Origin: Vibrio parahaemolyticus
Lineage (GTDB): Bacteria; Pseudomonadota; Gammaproteobacteria; Enterobacterales; Vibrionaceae
DNA length: 64,000 nucleotides
Assembly (NCBI RefSeq): GCF_900460535.1
Contig: NZ_UHIL01000001.1
Span: forward strand, 2,294,001 to 2,358,000
Direction of reading: 5' to 3'
How positions within the stretch are numbered: position 1 is the first letter of the stretch; every line of letters starts with the position of its first letter. Positions 8,786 to 16,967 of this stretch are shown piece by piece. Position numbers and translations under genes: made by a program. A model generated the notes under the pieces. That model had not been told where the DNA came from and ran no database searches. It saw only the letters and a list, made by a program, of their open reading frames with translations.

Positions 8786-10893
8786 TGAATGGCTCCCCCA
8801 CTCGCTTGTTTCACCGCGCTTAAAACAACATCATCAGTCAGAATAACAGGTAACGGGATACCTTGTGGCGCCGCCGGGCCATAGACGATGTTAAACGGCA
8901 CACCGTAACGCTCATGAGCTCGTAAAAAGTCCGTTACCGAGCCGTCCGGATGTGTCCAATCCCCTTTTAGCGTCGCCACATTAGGACTTTGCAGCAATGA
9001 GTAGACAGGATCTTGCCAGATCACGCCGATCTTGTTCGCTTTACACGTGACACACCAATCCGCAGTCACATCCACGAACACCACTCGCCCATTATTGACG
9101 TGCTGTTCGATCGCCGAGTTGGAAAGCTTCTGCCATGCTAAGTCCTCAGGAAGCGGTGTCGCCCATTGATTTGCGGTGACACTGCCAAGTAGCAGCCCGC
9201 CAGCAATTAAGATAAGCGATGCAGAGCCGGATACCACGAGTGCTTTATCGCCATGAACGCGTTTAACGCGAATCATCAGAACAATAAACGCGACTAAACC
9301 GGCGAGAATGACCCAAAACACTGGTAGGTGATTGGCCATCAAAGACAGTAGCCAAACGCTGGTGGCCAACATCATCACACCAAATACGTCTTTGACCACG
9401 TTCATCCACTGACCCGGCTTCGGCAATTTAAGCGCAATGCTTGGGAAAATTGCCACCATAATCCAAGGCAACGCCATCCCCAAAGCTAAGGCGGTGAAAA
9501 TTGCAAACAGCGTAACTACATCGGCACCCAAAGCAAACGCCACGGCTGTTCCTAGGAAAGGCGCAGAACACGGCGTAGCAAGCAAGGTTGCAAACATCCC
9601 TTGCACATAGTGTCCAGCTAACGAGTTGTCGCCTTTCGACGCGAGCCATGTACTGGTGCCAGACGAAAGACGGATTTGAAACAGTCCTAGCATGTTGGCG
9701 CCAAACAAACCTGTCACCAGAACCATCAATCCTAAAAACCAAGGGCTTTGGAACTGAACGCCCCAGCCAATGGCATTACCTGTCAGTTTGAGCGCCAAAA
9801 TAAAGCCAGCGAGAATCCAGAACGACGTTAAGATGCCAAGTGAAGACGCAACAAACTGAGCGCGGATTTGACGACGCTCGATACCTTGAGCGGCAACAAT
9901 ACTACTGAGCTTCATCCCCAAAACCGGAAGAACGCAAGGCATGATGTTGAGAATCAAACCACCGAGCAAAGCGAACAGAAAAATACTCACTACAGACGTG
10001 CTCGGCAGTGGGTCTACTATCGCCTCAGCTATTGCTTGAGTGGTTTCTTCTGCCAACAAGTTGGCGTCTTTGATGTTCACAAACAGCGACTGATCACTTA
10101 ACTCCACATCGCCTAACCAAGTATCCACCAAATAGCTCGCGGTAACGGTATTTCCCTCTTGATGTATACCTTCAAGCTTGAAGCTATAGTCTCGCGTTGT
10201 CTCATCGACACCGTCCACCAACACTTGTGGTTGGTTCCAACCTTGAGTGTTCGTGAGCTTGATTTGCAACTTCGATTGGTTTGCATCCCAACTTGCTTGA
10301 GTGACATCAATAAACGGCGATGGCTGGGGCACATTGCTCACCGCTTGGGCGTAACTGAACATCACCTGCTCGTCGATTTTCAGCTCAGATGGCAGGAAGG
10401 TCAGTTGAATTTGATAGTCCGTCAACACACAGATGGTGGTGCAGGAAGAGAGCTTGAGCACTGCATCAATCGTGACGGGTTTCGACATATTGTCGATATG
10501 CAGCGTCATTGGGAACAAAGTGTCGCCTTTGTAACCGAGAGTCTCAATGCCCAATAACTCGAACTTTTGCGGATATGGCCATTGCCAATCAACCTTGCTT
10601 AGGTTTTGCGAGTTTTGCCAATCTATCGATGGCGCGACACCACCCTCGCCCGGCGATCGCCAATAAGTTTTCCAGTCTCCACTCAGCTTAACATCCAAAT
10701 AACCAGTGAGCGTTTTTGCTTGCGGATCTTGCTGACCAGTCAAAACAAAACGCGTTTGCACAGGCGGATGCTGTGGATTGGTCATCCATCCCGTGTCGGT
10801 AGTTTGCGCCGAGAGAGTAAGAGAGAACAAACCCAACACCAACGCCATAAAGAATATGGACGCGAGTTGAGTCGCTTTAGTAATGTGATTCAT
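8782..10893 (-). CDS. DsbD-family thiol:disulfide interchange protein, ScsB-like
   Basis: A 703-residue protein with a signal peptide, a periplasmic N-terminal domain (to about 300) holding a CTTIC cysteine pair, a membrane electron-transfer domain of about eight helices, and a C-terminal periplasmic thioredoxin domain with WCVTC (Cys614 and Cys617). The membrane cysteines are visible in NIMPCVLPVLG and LLATPCSAPFLG. It moves electrons from cytoplasmic thioredoxin to periplasmic acceptors. The long N-terminal domain and its neighbours point to ScsB rather than housekeeping DsbD. The usual soluble partner ScsC is not encoded here. Confidence 0.85.
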   Translation of the reverse strand: MNHITKATQLASIFFMALVLGLFSLTLSAQTTDTGWMTNPQHPPVQTRFVLTGQQDPQAKTLTGYLDVKLSGDWKTYWRSPGEGGVAPSIDWQNSQNLSKVDWQWPYPQKFELLGIETLGYKGDTLFPMTLHIDNMSKPVTIDAVLKLSSCTTICVLTDYQIQLTFLPSELKIDEQVMFSYAQAVSNVPQPSPFIDVTQASWDANQSKLQIKLTNTQGWNQPQVLVDGVDETTRDYSFKLEGIHQEGNTVTASYLVDTWLGDVELSDQSLFVNIKDANLLAEETTQAIAEAIVDPLPSTSVVSIFLFALLGGLILNIMPCVLPVLGMKLSSIVAAQGIERRQIRAQFVASSLGILTSFWILAGFILALKLTGNAIGWGVQFQSPWFLGLMVLVTGLFGANMLGLFQIRLSSGTSTWLASKGDNSLAGHYVQGMFATLLATPCSAPFLGTAVAFALGADVVTLFAIFTALALGMALPWIMVAIFPSIALKLPKPGQWMNVVKDVFGVMMLATSVWLLSLMANHLPVFWVILAGLVAFIVLMIRVKRVHGDKALVVSGSASLILIAGGLLLGSVTANQWATPLPEDLAWQKLSNSAIEQHVNNGRVVFVDVTADWCVTCKANKIGVIWQDPVYSLLQSPNVATLKGDWTHPDGSVTDFLRAHERYGVPFNIVYGPAAPQGIPLPVILTDDVVLSAVKQASGGAIQ

Positions 10894-10954
10894 AGTGATT
10901 CCTAATTAATAACAAGTGTAGAAAATGGCTGGCGTTTTCGGCCAGAATCACTTG

Positions 10955-11353
10955 TCATTCTCGGAACACACAAAAGGTAAGATGAATTCGATGTTTGTCG
11001 TAGATGGGCTCAGTCCATTGCCTTACGTTAACAAAGGCACTGCATCGCCAAACTGCGGCTAAAACAATGCCAATGAACAAAACGACAATGAAGGCTTCGA
11101 GCTGATGCTGGGTAAACTGAATCAACTTTTCAGACAGTTCACACTTACTCGGCTCTTTGACTTTATCAGCTTTCACAACATGAGCATCATCGTTAGATAA
11201 AGCAGAAACCAAGGTTTGGTCATCACTCATCGAGCATGCCGAAACCAAACCAGAATTTTGCATCAGACACACGACGATGACCCAGCCAATCATTGCTAGC
11301 AGCCATTTCGCGCGCTTTTGAGGCGTGCCTTGTCGTGAAATCAATAAGCTCAT
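10955..11353 (-). CDS. Small membrane protein in the scsA position
   Basis: A 132-residue protein with two predicted membrane helices (about residues 17-38 and 86-104). Between them is a periplasmic loop with cysteines (SACSMSDD and SKCELSEK), and a cysteine also lies near the C-terminus (RIHLTFCVFRE). It is the first gene of the operon leading into the ScsB-like gene, separated by 61 bases. Its place matches ScsA, a poorly characterised membrane protein of copper-tolerance clusters, but I cannot confirm homology by eye. The ribosome-binding site is weak. Confidence 0.65.
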   Translation of the reverse strand: MSLLISRQGTPQKRAKWLLAMIGWVIVVCLMQNSGLVSACSMSDDQTLVSALSNDDAHVVKADKVKEPSKCELSEKLIQFTQHQLEAFIVVLFIGIVLAAVWRCSAFVNVRQWTEPIYDKHRIHLTFCVFRE

Positions 11354-11493
11354 AAAAAGTCAGATAAAGATGGAAACGCAGAAAATAATACGCAAGTTGT
11401 CGTAAAGCTCAAGTCGTTCGACCTTGCTTGCCGATATGATTGGTAAATAATTGTGATAACCTTAAACCCATCGCTTTTTGCAACACGCTCATT

Positions 11494-12390
11494 ATGCTCA
11501 ATAAAGTTAATCTCGCCGACATTCGCTCGTTTGTTTTGATCGCCCAACTTGGCAACTTCACCAAAGCGGCGGAAGCTCTGTCCGTTTCTCGTTCTCACGT
11601 TTCTCGCCAAATCAGCGGACTTGAAGCGCAAATGGGCGTGACACTACTCAACCGAACCACACGCACGCTGCGTTTAACTCATGCCGGCGAGCGATTTTAT
11701 CACGACTGTGAAAAAGCTTTGCGAGACATCGACCAAGCGTTAATTGCCGCCGTCGATGATACTCAAGAGATTCGCGGCGTGATTCGAGTGAACTGTGTGG
11801 GTGGCTACATCGGCGAAGACATCATCGCCAAATACGTGTGTGAGTTTATGCAACAGTACCCGAACGTCAGCATTGACTTGGACTTTTCTTCGCCTCGTAT
11901 TGATTTGATTGAAGATCAGTTTGATGTCGCATTTCGTATGGGGGAATTGGATGATGCAGGGTTTGTAGCGCGCAAGCTGATGACCGTTGACATGGTCACC
12001 CTCGCAAGCCCTAGCTATGTGCAGCAATATGGCATGCCAATACACCCAAAAGAGCTGGCCGAACATCGAACTCTCACTGGTTCAGTTACGCGTTGGAGCT
12101 ATCGTAAAGCAGATAACCCAAATGACCACACCGATGTGGTCGTAAAAGGCAACTTGCGCTGTAAAAATGGACGAGCGTTAGTAATGGGCGCGCTGCACGG
12201 CAACGGCATTATTCGTGTTCCACTGAGTTACTGTGCAGAAGAAGTGGAGCTAGGCCAACTGATAAAAGTGATGCCAAATTGGGAAATTCCGTCGGTGCCC
12301 TTTTCCGCCATATTCCATCGAGATCGCTATCAACCGAAACGACTGCGAACTTTTATCGATTTCATCAAACAGAAGTTTGAAGGCTCCTAA
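11494..12390 (+). CDS. LysR-family transcriptional regulator
   Basis: A 298-residue regulator. The N-terminal winged helix-turn-helix is VNLADIRSFVLIAQLGNFTKAAEALSVSRS... (residues about 4-62), followed by a linker helix and a periplasmic-binding-like effector domain. The open frame extends to a TTG at 11440, but the ATG at 11494 gives the standard N-terminus. It is divergent from the Scs-like operon with 140 bases between, the arrangement in which LysR proteins often control the neighbour. The effector is unknown; thiol or copper stress is a guess from context. Confidence 0.9.
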   Translation: MLNKVNLADIRSFVLIAQLGNFTKAAEALSVSRSHVSRQISGLEAQMGVTLLNRTTRTLRLTHAGERFYHDCEKALRDIDQALIAAVDDTQEIRGVIRVNCVGGYIGEDIIAKYVCEFMQQYPNVSIDLDFSSPRIDLIEDQFDVAFRMGELDDAGFVARKLMTVDMVTLASPSYVQQYGMPIHPKELAEHRTLTGSVTRWSYRKADNPNDHTDVVVKGNLRCKNGRALVMGALHGNGIIRVPLSYCAEEVELGQLIKVMPNWEIPSVPFSAIFHRDRYQPKRLRTFIDFIKQKFEGS

Positions 12391-12409
12391 TCTTACAGCT
12401 CAGCTCTCG

Positions 12410-13021
12410 CTAGATGGGATTCTCCAACTTGCCATAAATGTAGGCCAATTCTGCGACGGTTTTGGCTGAGAACTTTTTCAGTAAGCTGGCTCGATGAACT
12501 TCCACCGTTCTCATTGCAATGCACAGCTCATCCGCAATTCGAATATTGCGCTTACCAGCAATGATCAAACGTAAGATATCTTTTTCGCGCGGCGTTAGTG
12601 ATTCATATGCCGCTCTTGCCGCCACCATATCGAGGCTCGCCGCGGACTGCATCTGACCATGTAATATTGCTTGAGCCAGTTCATCGCCTTTAACTGGTTT
12701 TTGGAAAAAGTTGACCGCCCCAGCTTGCAACGCATCGACCGCCATCGGTACATCACCATGACCGGTCAGATAAATTACCGCTAATGGGCTGTGCGCCTCA
12801 TTCAAAAATTGATGAACTTGCTGACCACGAAGGTTAGGCATTCGGCTATCAAGAATCACGCATCCGGCCTGATGAATGTTCACTTCGTCGAGAAAAGATT
12901 GCCCATCAGCAAAAGTCGTCACGTTAAAGTCATGCTCCTCCAGCATAAAAGCCAGCGAATCACGTACCGATTCGTCATCGTCAACCACATAAACAGGCAG
13001 CTGCTTTTCACTGCTGATCAT
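12410..13021 (-). CDS. ttrR: Response regulator TtrR (FixJ/NarL-type)
   Basis: A 203-residue response regulator. The receiver domain (about 8-120) has the acidic pair DDD near the start, the phosphoacceptor in VILDSRMPNLRGQQV, and the conserved lysine in FFQKPVKGDEL. The C-terminal LuxR-type helix-turn-helix is LTPREKDILRLIIAGKRNIR (about 137-195). It lies 21 bases after the sensor kinase gene and next to ttrBCA, the standard ttrRSBCA layout, so it should activate tetrathionate respiration genes. GGAG precedes the ATG. Confidence 0.9.
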   Translation of the reverse strand: MISSEKQLPVYVVDDDESVRDSLAFMLEEHDFNVTTFADGQSFLDEVNIHQAGCVILDSRMPNLRGQQVHQFLNEAHSPLAVIYLTGHGDVPMAVDALQAGAVNFFQKPVKGDELAQAILHGQMQSAASLDMVAARAAYESLTPREKDILRLIIAGKRNIRIADELCIAMRTVEVHRASLLKKFSAKTVAELAYIYGKLENPI

Positions 13022-13041
13022 TAACTGCTCCTAAATACCGA

Positions 13042-14877
13042 TTAGTTTTGATAAGGAAACACAAGCTCAACCAAACAGCCGTGCGGCGTGGTCGAAGCAA
13101 TGAGAAACTCGCCGCCGTGCATTTCCATTACGTCACGACAAATCGCCAGCCCCAGCCCAAGTCCTTCGGCTTTAGAGCTCACAAAAGCTTGGGTCGGATT
13201 ATCTTGCTGTAACCCAGTGCCGTTATCCAATATGCGAATAGAAAGCTGGTTAGCTTGGTAGTCACAATGCAGGGCAATTTTACCTTGGTAGTCCGACGAG
13301 TGGTATTTCTCCTGAAACAAAGCACACGCATCAATGGCGTTGTTGATCACATTAACCAAAACCTGCTGAACGCCCACGGAGTCTGCCAGTGGAGGACGTA
13401 TCTCTCCTTCAACGCTAGTCACAATGGCGACGTTCTGCTTTTGCATTCGAAAATGAAGCAGCTCAATGGTGTCTGCAATCAAGGCTTGAATATCGCATGG
13501 TGTCTTATCAACACTGCGTTTGCGTATCAACGTTCTTAAACGCTGAATGATGGCATCGGCTCGTTCCACTTGCCCCTGTATTTTCTCTAGCACAGGCACA
13601 ATATCTTCATGCGGACGCTTCTTTGCAAGACGCAGTAACCCACCTTCACTGTAATTACGAATGGCTGCCAGCGGTTGATTTAATTCATGAGCCAGACTGC
13701 TGCCAATTTCCCCGACAATCGCCACTCTTTGTGAATGTTCTAACTGCTCGCTTTTCTCTTTCAGCCTTAGCGATGTCAGCTCTAATGCTTGTTTGCTTTT
13801 GCTAAAACGATACTCAAGCCAAAAGTGGTACGCGTTCAATACAATCACAAACATAAACAGTGCCCATGCCCATTCTTGATGACTGCGCAACCAGCGCAGC
13901 GCCTCACTCCACCAAGGTTGCTGCAATGGATGTAAATCCAACGCCTGATAGAGTTTATCGATGCTCAACAAGCTAACAGGCGATGTCCAGCCTGACGCGC
14001 CAGCGGCAATAATGGCGGGGTGCTCCGGCGGCATAGCAAGCAAGACTTGCGCGATTTTTTTCGCCAGAAGAGACGAGCCGCGTTCTGTTTTGGCAAACGA
14101 CCAGTTTGGATATAACGGCGTAGAAACGGCGCACGAAGAATGTTCATTTGGCTGTTGGTCTAAGACTCGAAAATCACCGTGCTGTAACAGACCTTCATTT
14201 TGCATCTGTTCCAGTAGACAAGCAGGCACGACAGCGGCTTCAACATTGCCGTCACGTAATTGGTAGAGATTGGCATCAATTGGGAAACCGAGATAGCGAA
14301 CATCCGCAAAAAAGTCATTCGGATCGAGTCCCATTTCCACGATTTGATAGCGCAGTGTCAGATAACCACCAAACGCTTTTTCGGACACTGCCGCGACAGG
14401 AAATCCAGAAACATCTTTTAATGTTTGGTATGGCGAATTTGCCCGAACCACCAGCGCAGAACCAATGCTATAGTTCGAGTTTTGCGGTGCGCCCCCCGTC
14501 AATGTTGCCATCCATGACAGCGCATATTGTCTGCCCAAGCGCACAGCTTGACCTGGGTTGGTTAAGATGAAGTCCATGGTCTGAAACTTCACCGCTTCCC
14601 CCATTTCGTCCAAATTGAGCGGATGCAGTTCAAAGTACACATCCGAGATTTTCTGGTTGAGCCAATCGATGGTCGGTTGCCATCTCTGCTCGGCATAAAG
14701 GTGACCACGTATCGCTAACACGCCCACTTCGACTTTCTGCTTGGCTTCTGGCTGCACCGTCTTTTGCTGCTGCATTCCTTGCAGATATTCTTGTTCAGAA
14801 ACAGCGCCCTGAGCTAAAGATGCAAAGACAACCAAGCAAAGAATCCAAAACTGAAGCAACCGTGGCGTTTTGTTCAT
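13042..14877 (-). CDS. ttrS: Tetrathionate sensor histidine kinase TtrS
   Basis: A 611-residue kinase starting at the ATG at 14877; the frame is open further but enters the promoter region. A signal sequence is followed by a PhnD/phosphonate-binding-like periplasmic sensor domain (from VEVGVLAIRGHLYAEQRWQP to about 320), a membrane helix (WAWALFMFVIVLNAYHFWL), and a kinase core with H-box SSLAHELNQPLAAIRNYSEG and ATP-binding motifs NVINNAIDAC and DNGTGL / GLGLGLAICRD. This periplasmic-binding sensor domain is characteristic of TtrS, which detects tetrathionate in Salmonella. It is divergent from ttrB with 178 bases between. Confidence 0.93.
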   Translation of the reverse strand: MNKTPRLLQFWILCLVVFASLAQGAVSEQEYLQGMQQQKTVQPEAKQKVEVGVLAIRGHLYAEQRWQPTIDWLNQKISDVYFELHPLNLDEMGEAVKFQTMDFILTNPGQAVRLGRQYALSWMATLTGGAPQNSNYSIGSALVVRANSPYQTLKDVSGFPVAAVSEKAFGGYLTLRYQIVEMGLDPNDFFADVRYLGFPIDANLYQLRDGNVEAAVVPACLLEQMQNEGLLQHGDFRVLDQQPNEHSSCAVSTPLYPNWSFAKTERGSSLLAKKIAQVLLAMPPEHPAIIAAGASGWTSPVSLLSIDKLYQALDLHPLQQPWWSEALRWLRSHQEWAWALFMFVIVLNAYHFWLEYRFSKSKQALELTSLRLKEKSEQLEHSQRVAIVGEIGSSLAHELNQPLAAIRNYSEGGLLRLAKKRPHEDIVPVLEKIQGQVERADAIIQRLRTLIRKRSVDKTPCDIQALIADTIELLHFRMQKQNVAIVTSVEGEIRPPLADSVGVQQVLVNVINNAIDACALFQEKYHSSDYQGKIALHCDYQANQLSIRILDNGTGLQQDNPTQAFVSSKAEGLGLGLAICRDVMEMHGGEFLIASTTPHGCLVELVFPYQN

Positions 14878-14950
14878 GATGAGTCGAATCGTTCCTTCGA
14901 AAATAATGAAGCAAGAATAACAGCTACCTTCCGTAAACCACATTTGTTTT

Positions 14951-14966
14951 AGATCAACTTTGATCT
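14951..14966. promoter_or_regulatory. Palindrome AGATCA-N4-TGATCT in the ttrS/ttrB promoter region
   Basis: A perfect 6-bp inverted repeat with a 4-base spacer, just beside the shared GTGGA motif. The half-sites are in reverse order relative to an FNR box (TTGAT-N4-ATCAA), so it is not a plain FNR site. It could bind another dimeric regulator. Function is inferred only from symmetry and place. Confidence 0.35.
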
Positions 14967-14969
14967 GGG

Positions 14970-14984
14970 TATGTGGAAATCCAC
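14970..14984. promoter_or_regulatory. Candidate TtrR operator, copy 1
   Basis: TATGTGGAAATCCAC, containing the palindrome GTGGA-AA-TCCAC (14973-14984). The same 15 bases recur upstream of tsdB. This copy lies 72 bases before the ttrB ATG and about 96 before the ttrS ATG, a position suited to control both. That TtrR binds it is my inference. Confidence 0.55.
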
Positions 14985-15055
14985 TATATCGACGTCGCAG
15001 CGCATTTCTCACAATGGAATCAGTCAGTTCAAATTCAACTAACAGCAGGTGAGTT

Positions 15056-15823
15056 ATGGATTCCACCAAACGTCGCTTTCTTAGCGCCATTACAGCGGGT
15101 GCCGCATTGATCCCCATTGCAGGTATTGGCACCGCAACCGCGGGCAATGTTATTCGCAACAATCAATCCGCCGACCGAAAAGGACAAGTCGGAAAACGTT
15201 ACGCCATGGTGATCGATTTACGTAAATGCGTCGGCTGCCAAGCGTGCACCGTAGGTTGCAGCATTGAAAACCAAGCGCCAATCGGTCAGTTTCGAACCAC
15301 AGTGAAACAATACGAAGTCACGCTCAATGACGGTTCCACAACCACACAAGAAGCAAAGGCCTTTATGCTGCCTCGGCTTTGTAATCACTGCGATAACCCG
15401 CCGTGCGTAGCCGTTTGTCCCGTTCAAGCAACCTTTCAGCGAGAAGATGGCATCGTTATGGTGGATAACAGTCGCTGCGTAGCGTGTGCGTATTGTGTAC
15501 AAGCCTGCCCTTATGATGCACGTTTTATCAATGAAGACACGCTCACCGCTGACAAATGCACCTTCTGTGCACACCGCTTAGAACAAGGTTTGTTACCCGC
15601 TTGCGTGGAAACTTGCGTGGGCGGCGCTCGCGTGATTGGTGATTTGAATGATCCATCAAGTGAAGTCCGCCGCTTAATTACGAAGCACCAAGACAACATC
15701 AAAGTGCTAAAGCCAGATGAAAAGACCAAGCCACACGTGTTTTACATCGGCATGGATGAACGCTTCACCAGCCACATCGACGGGCAGCCAGCTATTTACG
15801 ACCCACAAGGAGATCGCGCATGA
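15056..15823 (+). CDS. ttrB: Tetrathionate reductase iron-sulfur subunit TtrB
   Basis: A 255-residue periplasmic ferredoxin-like subunit. A twin-arginine signal (KRRFLSAITAG) precedes four cysteine clusters for four [4Fe-4S] centres: CVGCQACTVGC (Cys58-Cys68), CNHCDNPPCVAVC, CVACAYCVQAC and CTFCAHRLEQGLLPAC. It passes electrons from TtrC to the molybdenum subunit TtrA. The stop overlaps the ttrC start by 4 bases. Length matches TtrB. Confidence 0.95.
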   Translation: MDSTKRRFLSAITAGAALIPIAGIGTATAGNVIRNNQSADRKGQVGKRYAMVIDLRKCVGCQACTVGCSIENQAPIGQFRTTVKQYEVTLNDGSTTTQEAKAFMLPRLCNHCDNPPCVAVCPVQATFQREDGIVMVDNSRCVACAYCVQACPYDARFINEDTLTADKCTFCAHRLEQGLLPACVETCVGGARVIGDLNDPSSEVRRLITKHQDNIKVLKPDEKTKPHVFYIGMDERFTSHIDGQPAIYDPQGDRA

Positions 15824-16950
15824 ACATCACCGAAGTGTTAGTCCAACCTCAAGCGATGGTTTGGCTCCCGTGGGCGGTGCAGTACTTTTTTTACATCGGT
15901 TCTGCTTACGCTGCCGCTATTTTGTTCCTAATCGCACTGTTATTTGAGCAACACACCAGTCATCGGTTACGCGCCGTGCTGGTGCTAACAATGGCCATCG
16001 GCGCTATCGTAGGCCCGTTGGCGTTAACTGGCGACCTTCACCAGCCGGGACGAGCTTGGCATTTTTACGCGCACATCACGCCGTGGTCATGGATGTCTCT
16101 AGGCTCGCTGTTCCTGCCTGTTTTTTCTGCGCTGGCGGTTGCGACAGCATGGCTGTATCTGCGTCAGGATCTTATCGCACTGCGAAATCAACCGGGAAAA
16201 GTACTACCTCTGTTATCTAAGTTGTCGCTTGGTGAATGGGCTATTTCTCACAAAGTGATGCTCACAATATCTGCAATCACCGTGTTATCAGGCTTAACCA
16301 TCGCCCTTTATACTGGAGCTGAAATTGCGATCGTAAAATCACGTTCATTATGGCACCAACCCGCGTCACCAATTCTTTGGTTTGTCACTGCATTTATGGG
16401 TGCTGTCGGATTCTCTCTGCTGATTTGGCTACTGCTGCCTAGCCAATCGAAAGCTCTCACTTCTGGTGATAACAATTTACTCAAAAAGTCACTGGTAACG
16501 AGCGGCGTTCTGACGCTGATTCTCCTACCCATTTGGGCATCCAACAACTCTACATTTTCGCTCTATTCTAGCGAACAATGGATGCACAACATTGCCTTGC
16601 TCACTTTTGTCGTTTTAGGTTGTGTTTTGCTCACCTTCATCTTCTTACGCGATACCCAAAAGTCCACATCAGCCAGATTTCGTCACGTCATAGGGCTCGG
16701 CTTTGTGTCTGCTGCCGCATTGGCAAGCGCGTGGCTGATTCGCTGGTTCACCATCATGGAAGTACAAACCATCGCCAAGTTCGATGCAGGGCTGTATCCA
16801 TACCAACTCACTATGGATGGAAATGGCTGGATAGGCATTATCGGCATGCTCGGATTATGGCTTGCTCTGGCACTGCTCGTCTCAGAGCTGGTTCAGCCAA
16901 AACAAGATATCGAAGCAAACGCATCATCACTCACCTTAACTGAACGCTAA
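15820..16950 (+). CDS. ttrC: Tetrathionate reductase membrane subunit TtrC
   Basis: A 376-residue NrfD/PsrC-family integral membrane protein with about nine predicted helices. It should oxidise quinol and send electrons to TtrB at the periplasmic face. Visible segments include WAVQYFFYIGSAYAAAILFL, LVLTMAIGAIVGPLALTGD and the conserved GRAWHFYAHITPWSWMSLGS. It lies between ttrB (4-base overlap) and ttrA (17-base gap). It is somewhat longer than Salmonella TtrC, as I recall that protein. Confidence 0.92.
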   Translation: MNITEVLVQPQAMVWLPWAVQYFFYIGSAYAAAILFLIALLFEQHTSHRLRAVLVLTMAIGAIVGPLALTGDLHQPGRAWHFYAHITPWSWMSLGSLFLPVFSALAVATAWLYLRQDLIALRNQPGKVLPLLSKLSLGEWAISHKVMLTISAITVLSGLTIALYTGAEIAIVKSRSLWHQPASPILWFVTAFMGAVGFSLLIWLLLPSQSKALTSGDNNLLKKSLVTSGVLTLILLPIWASNNSTFSLYSSEQWMHNIALLTFVVLGCVLLTFIFLRDTQKSTSARFRHVIGLGFVSAAALASAWLIRWFTIMEVQTIAKFDAGLYPYQLTMDGNGWIGIIGMLGLWLALALLVSELVQPKQDIEANASSLTLTER

Positions 16951-16967
16951 TCAAAGAGGATTTCATT

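Noticed and set aside
11440..11493. Longer LysR N-terminus from a TTG
   Set aside because: It adds 18 residues unlike any LysR start; the ATG at 11494 gives the standard N-terminus.
14951..14966. FNR box in the ttr promoter
   Set aside because: The half-sites are in reversed order (ATCA inside), so it does not match TTGAT-N4-ATCAA.
14878..15162. TtrS extended upstream by 95 codons
   Set aside because: The extension crosses the divergent promoter and the ttrB start; the ATG at 14877 precedes a proper signal sequence.
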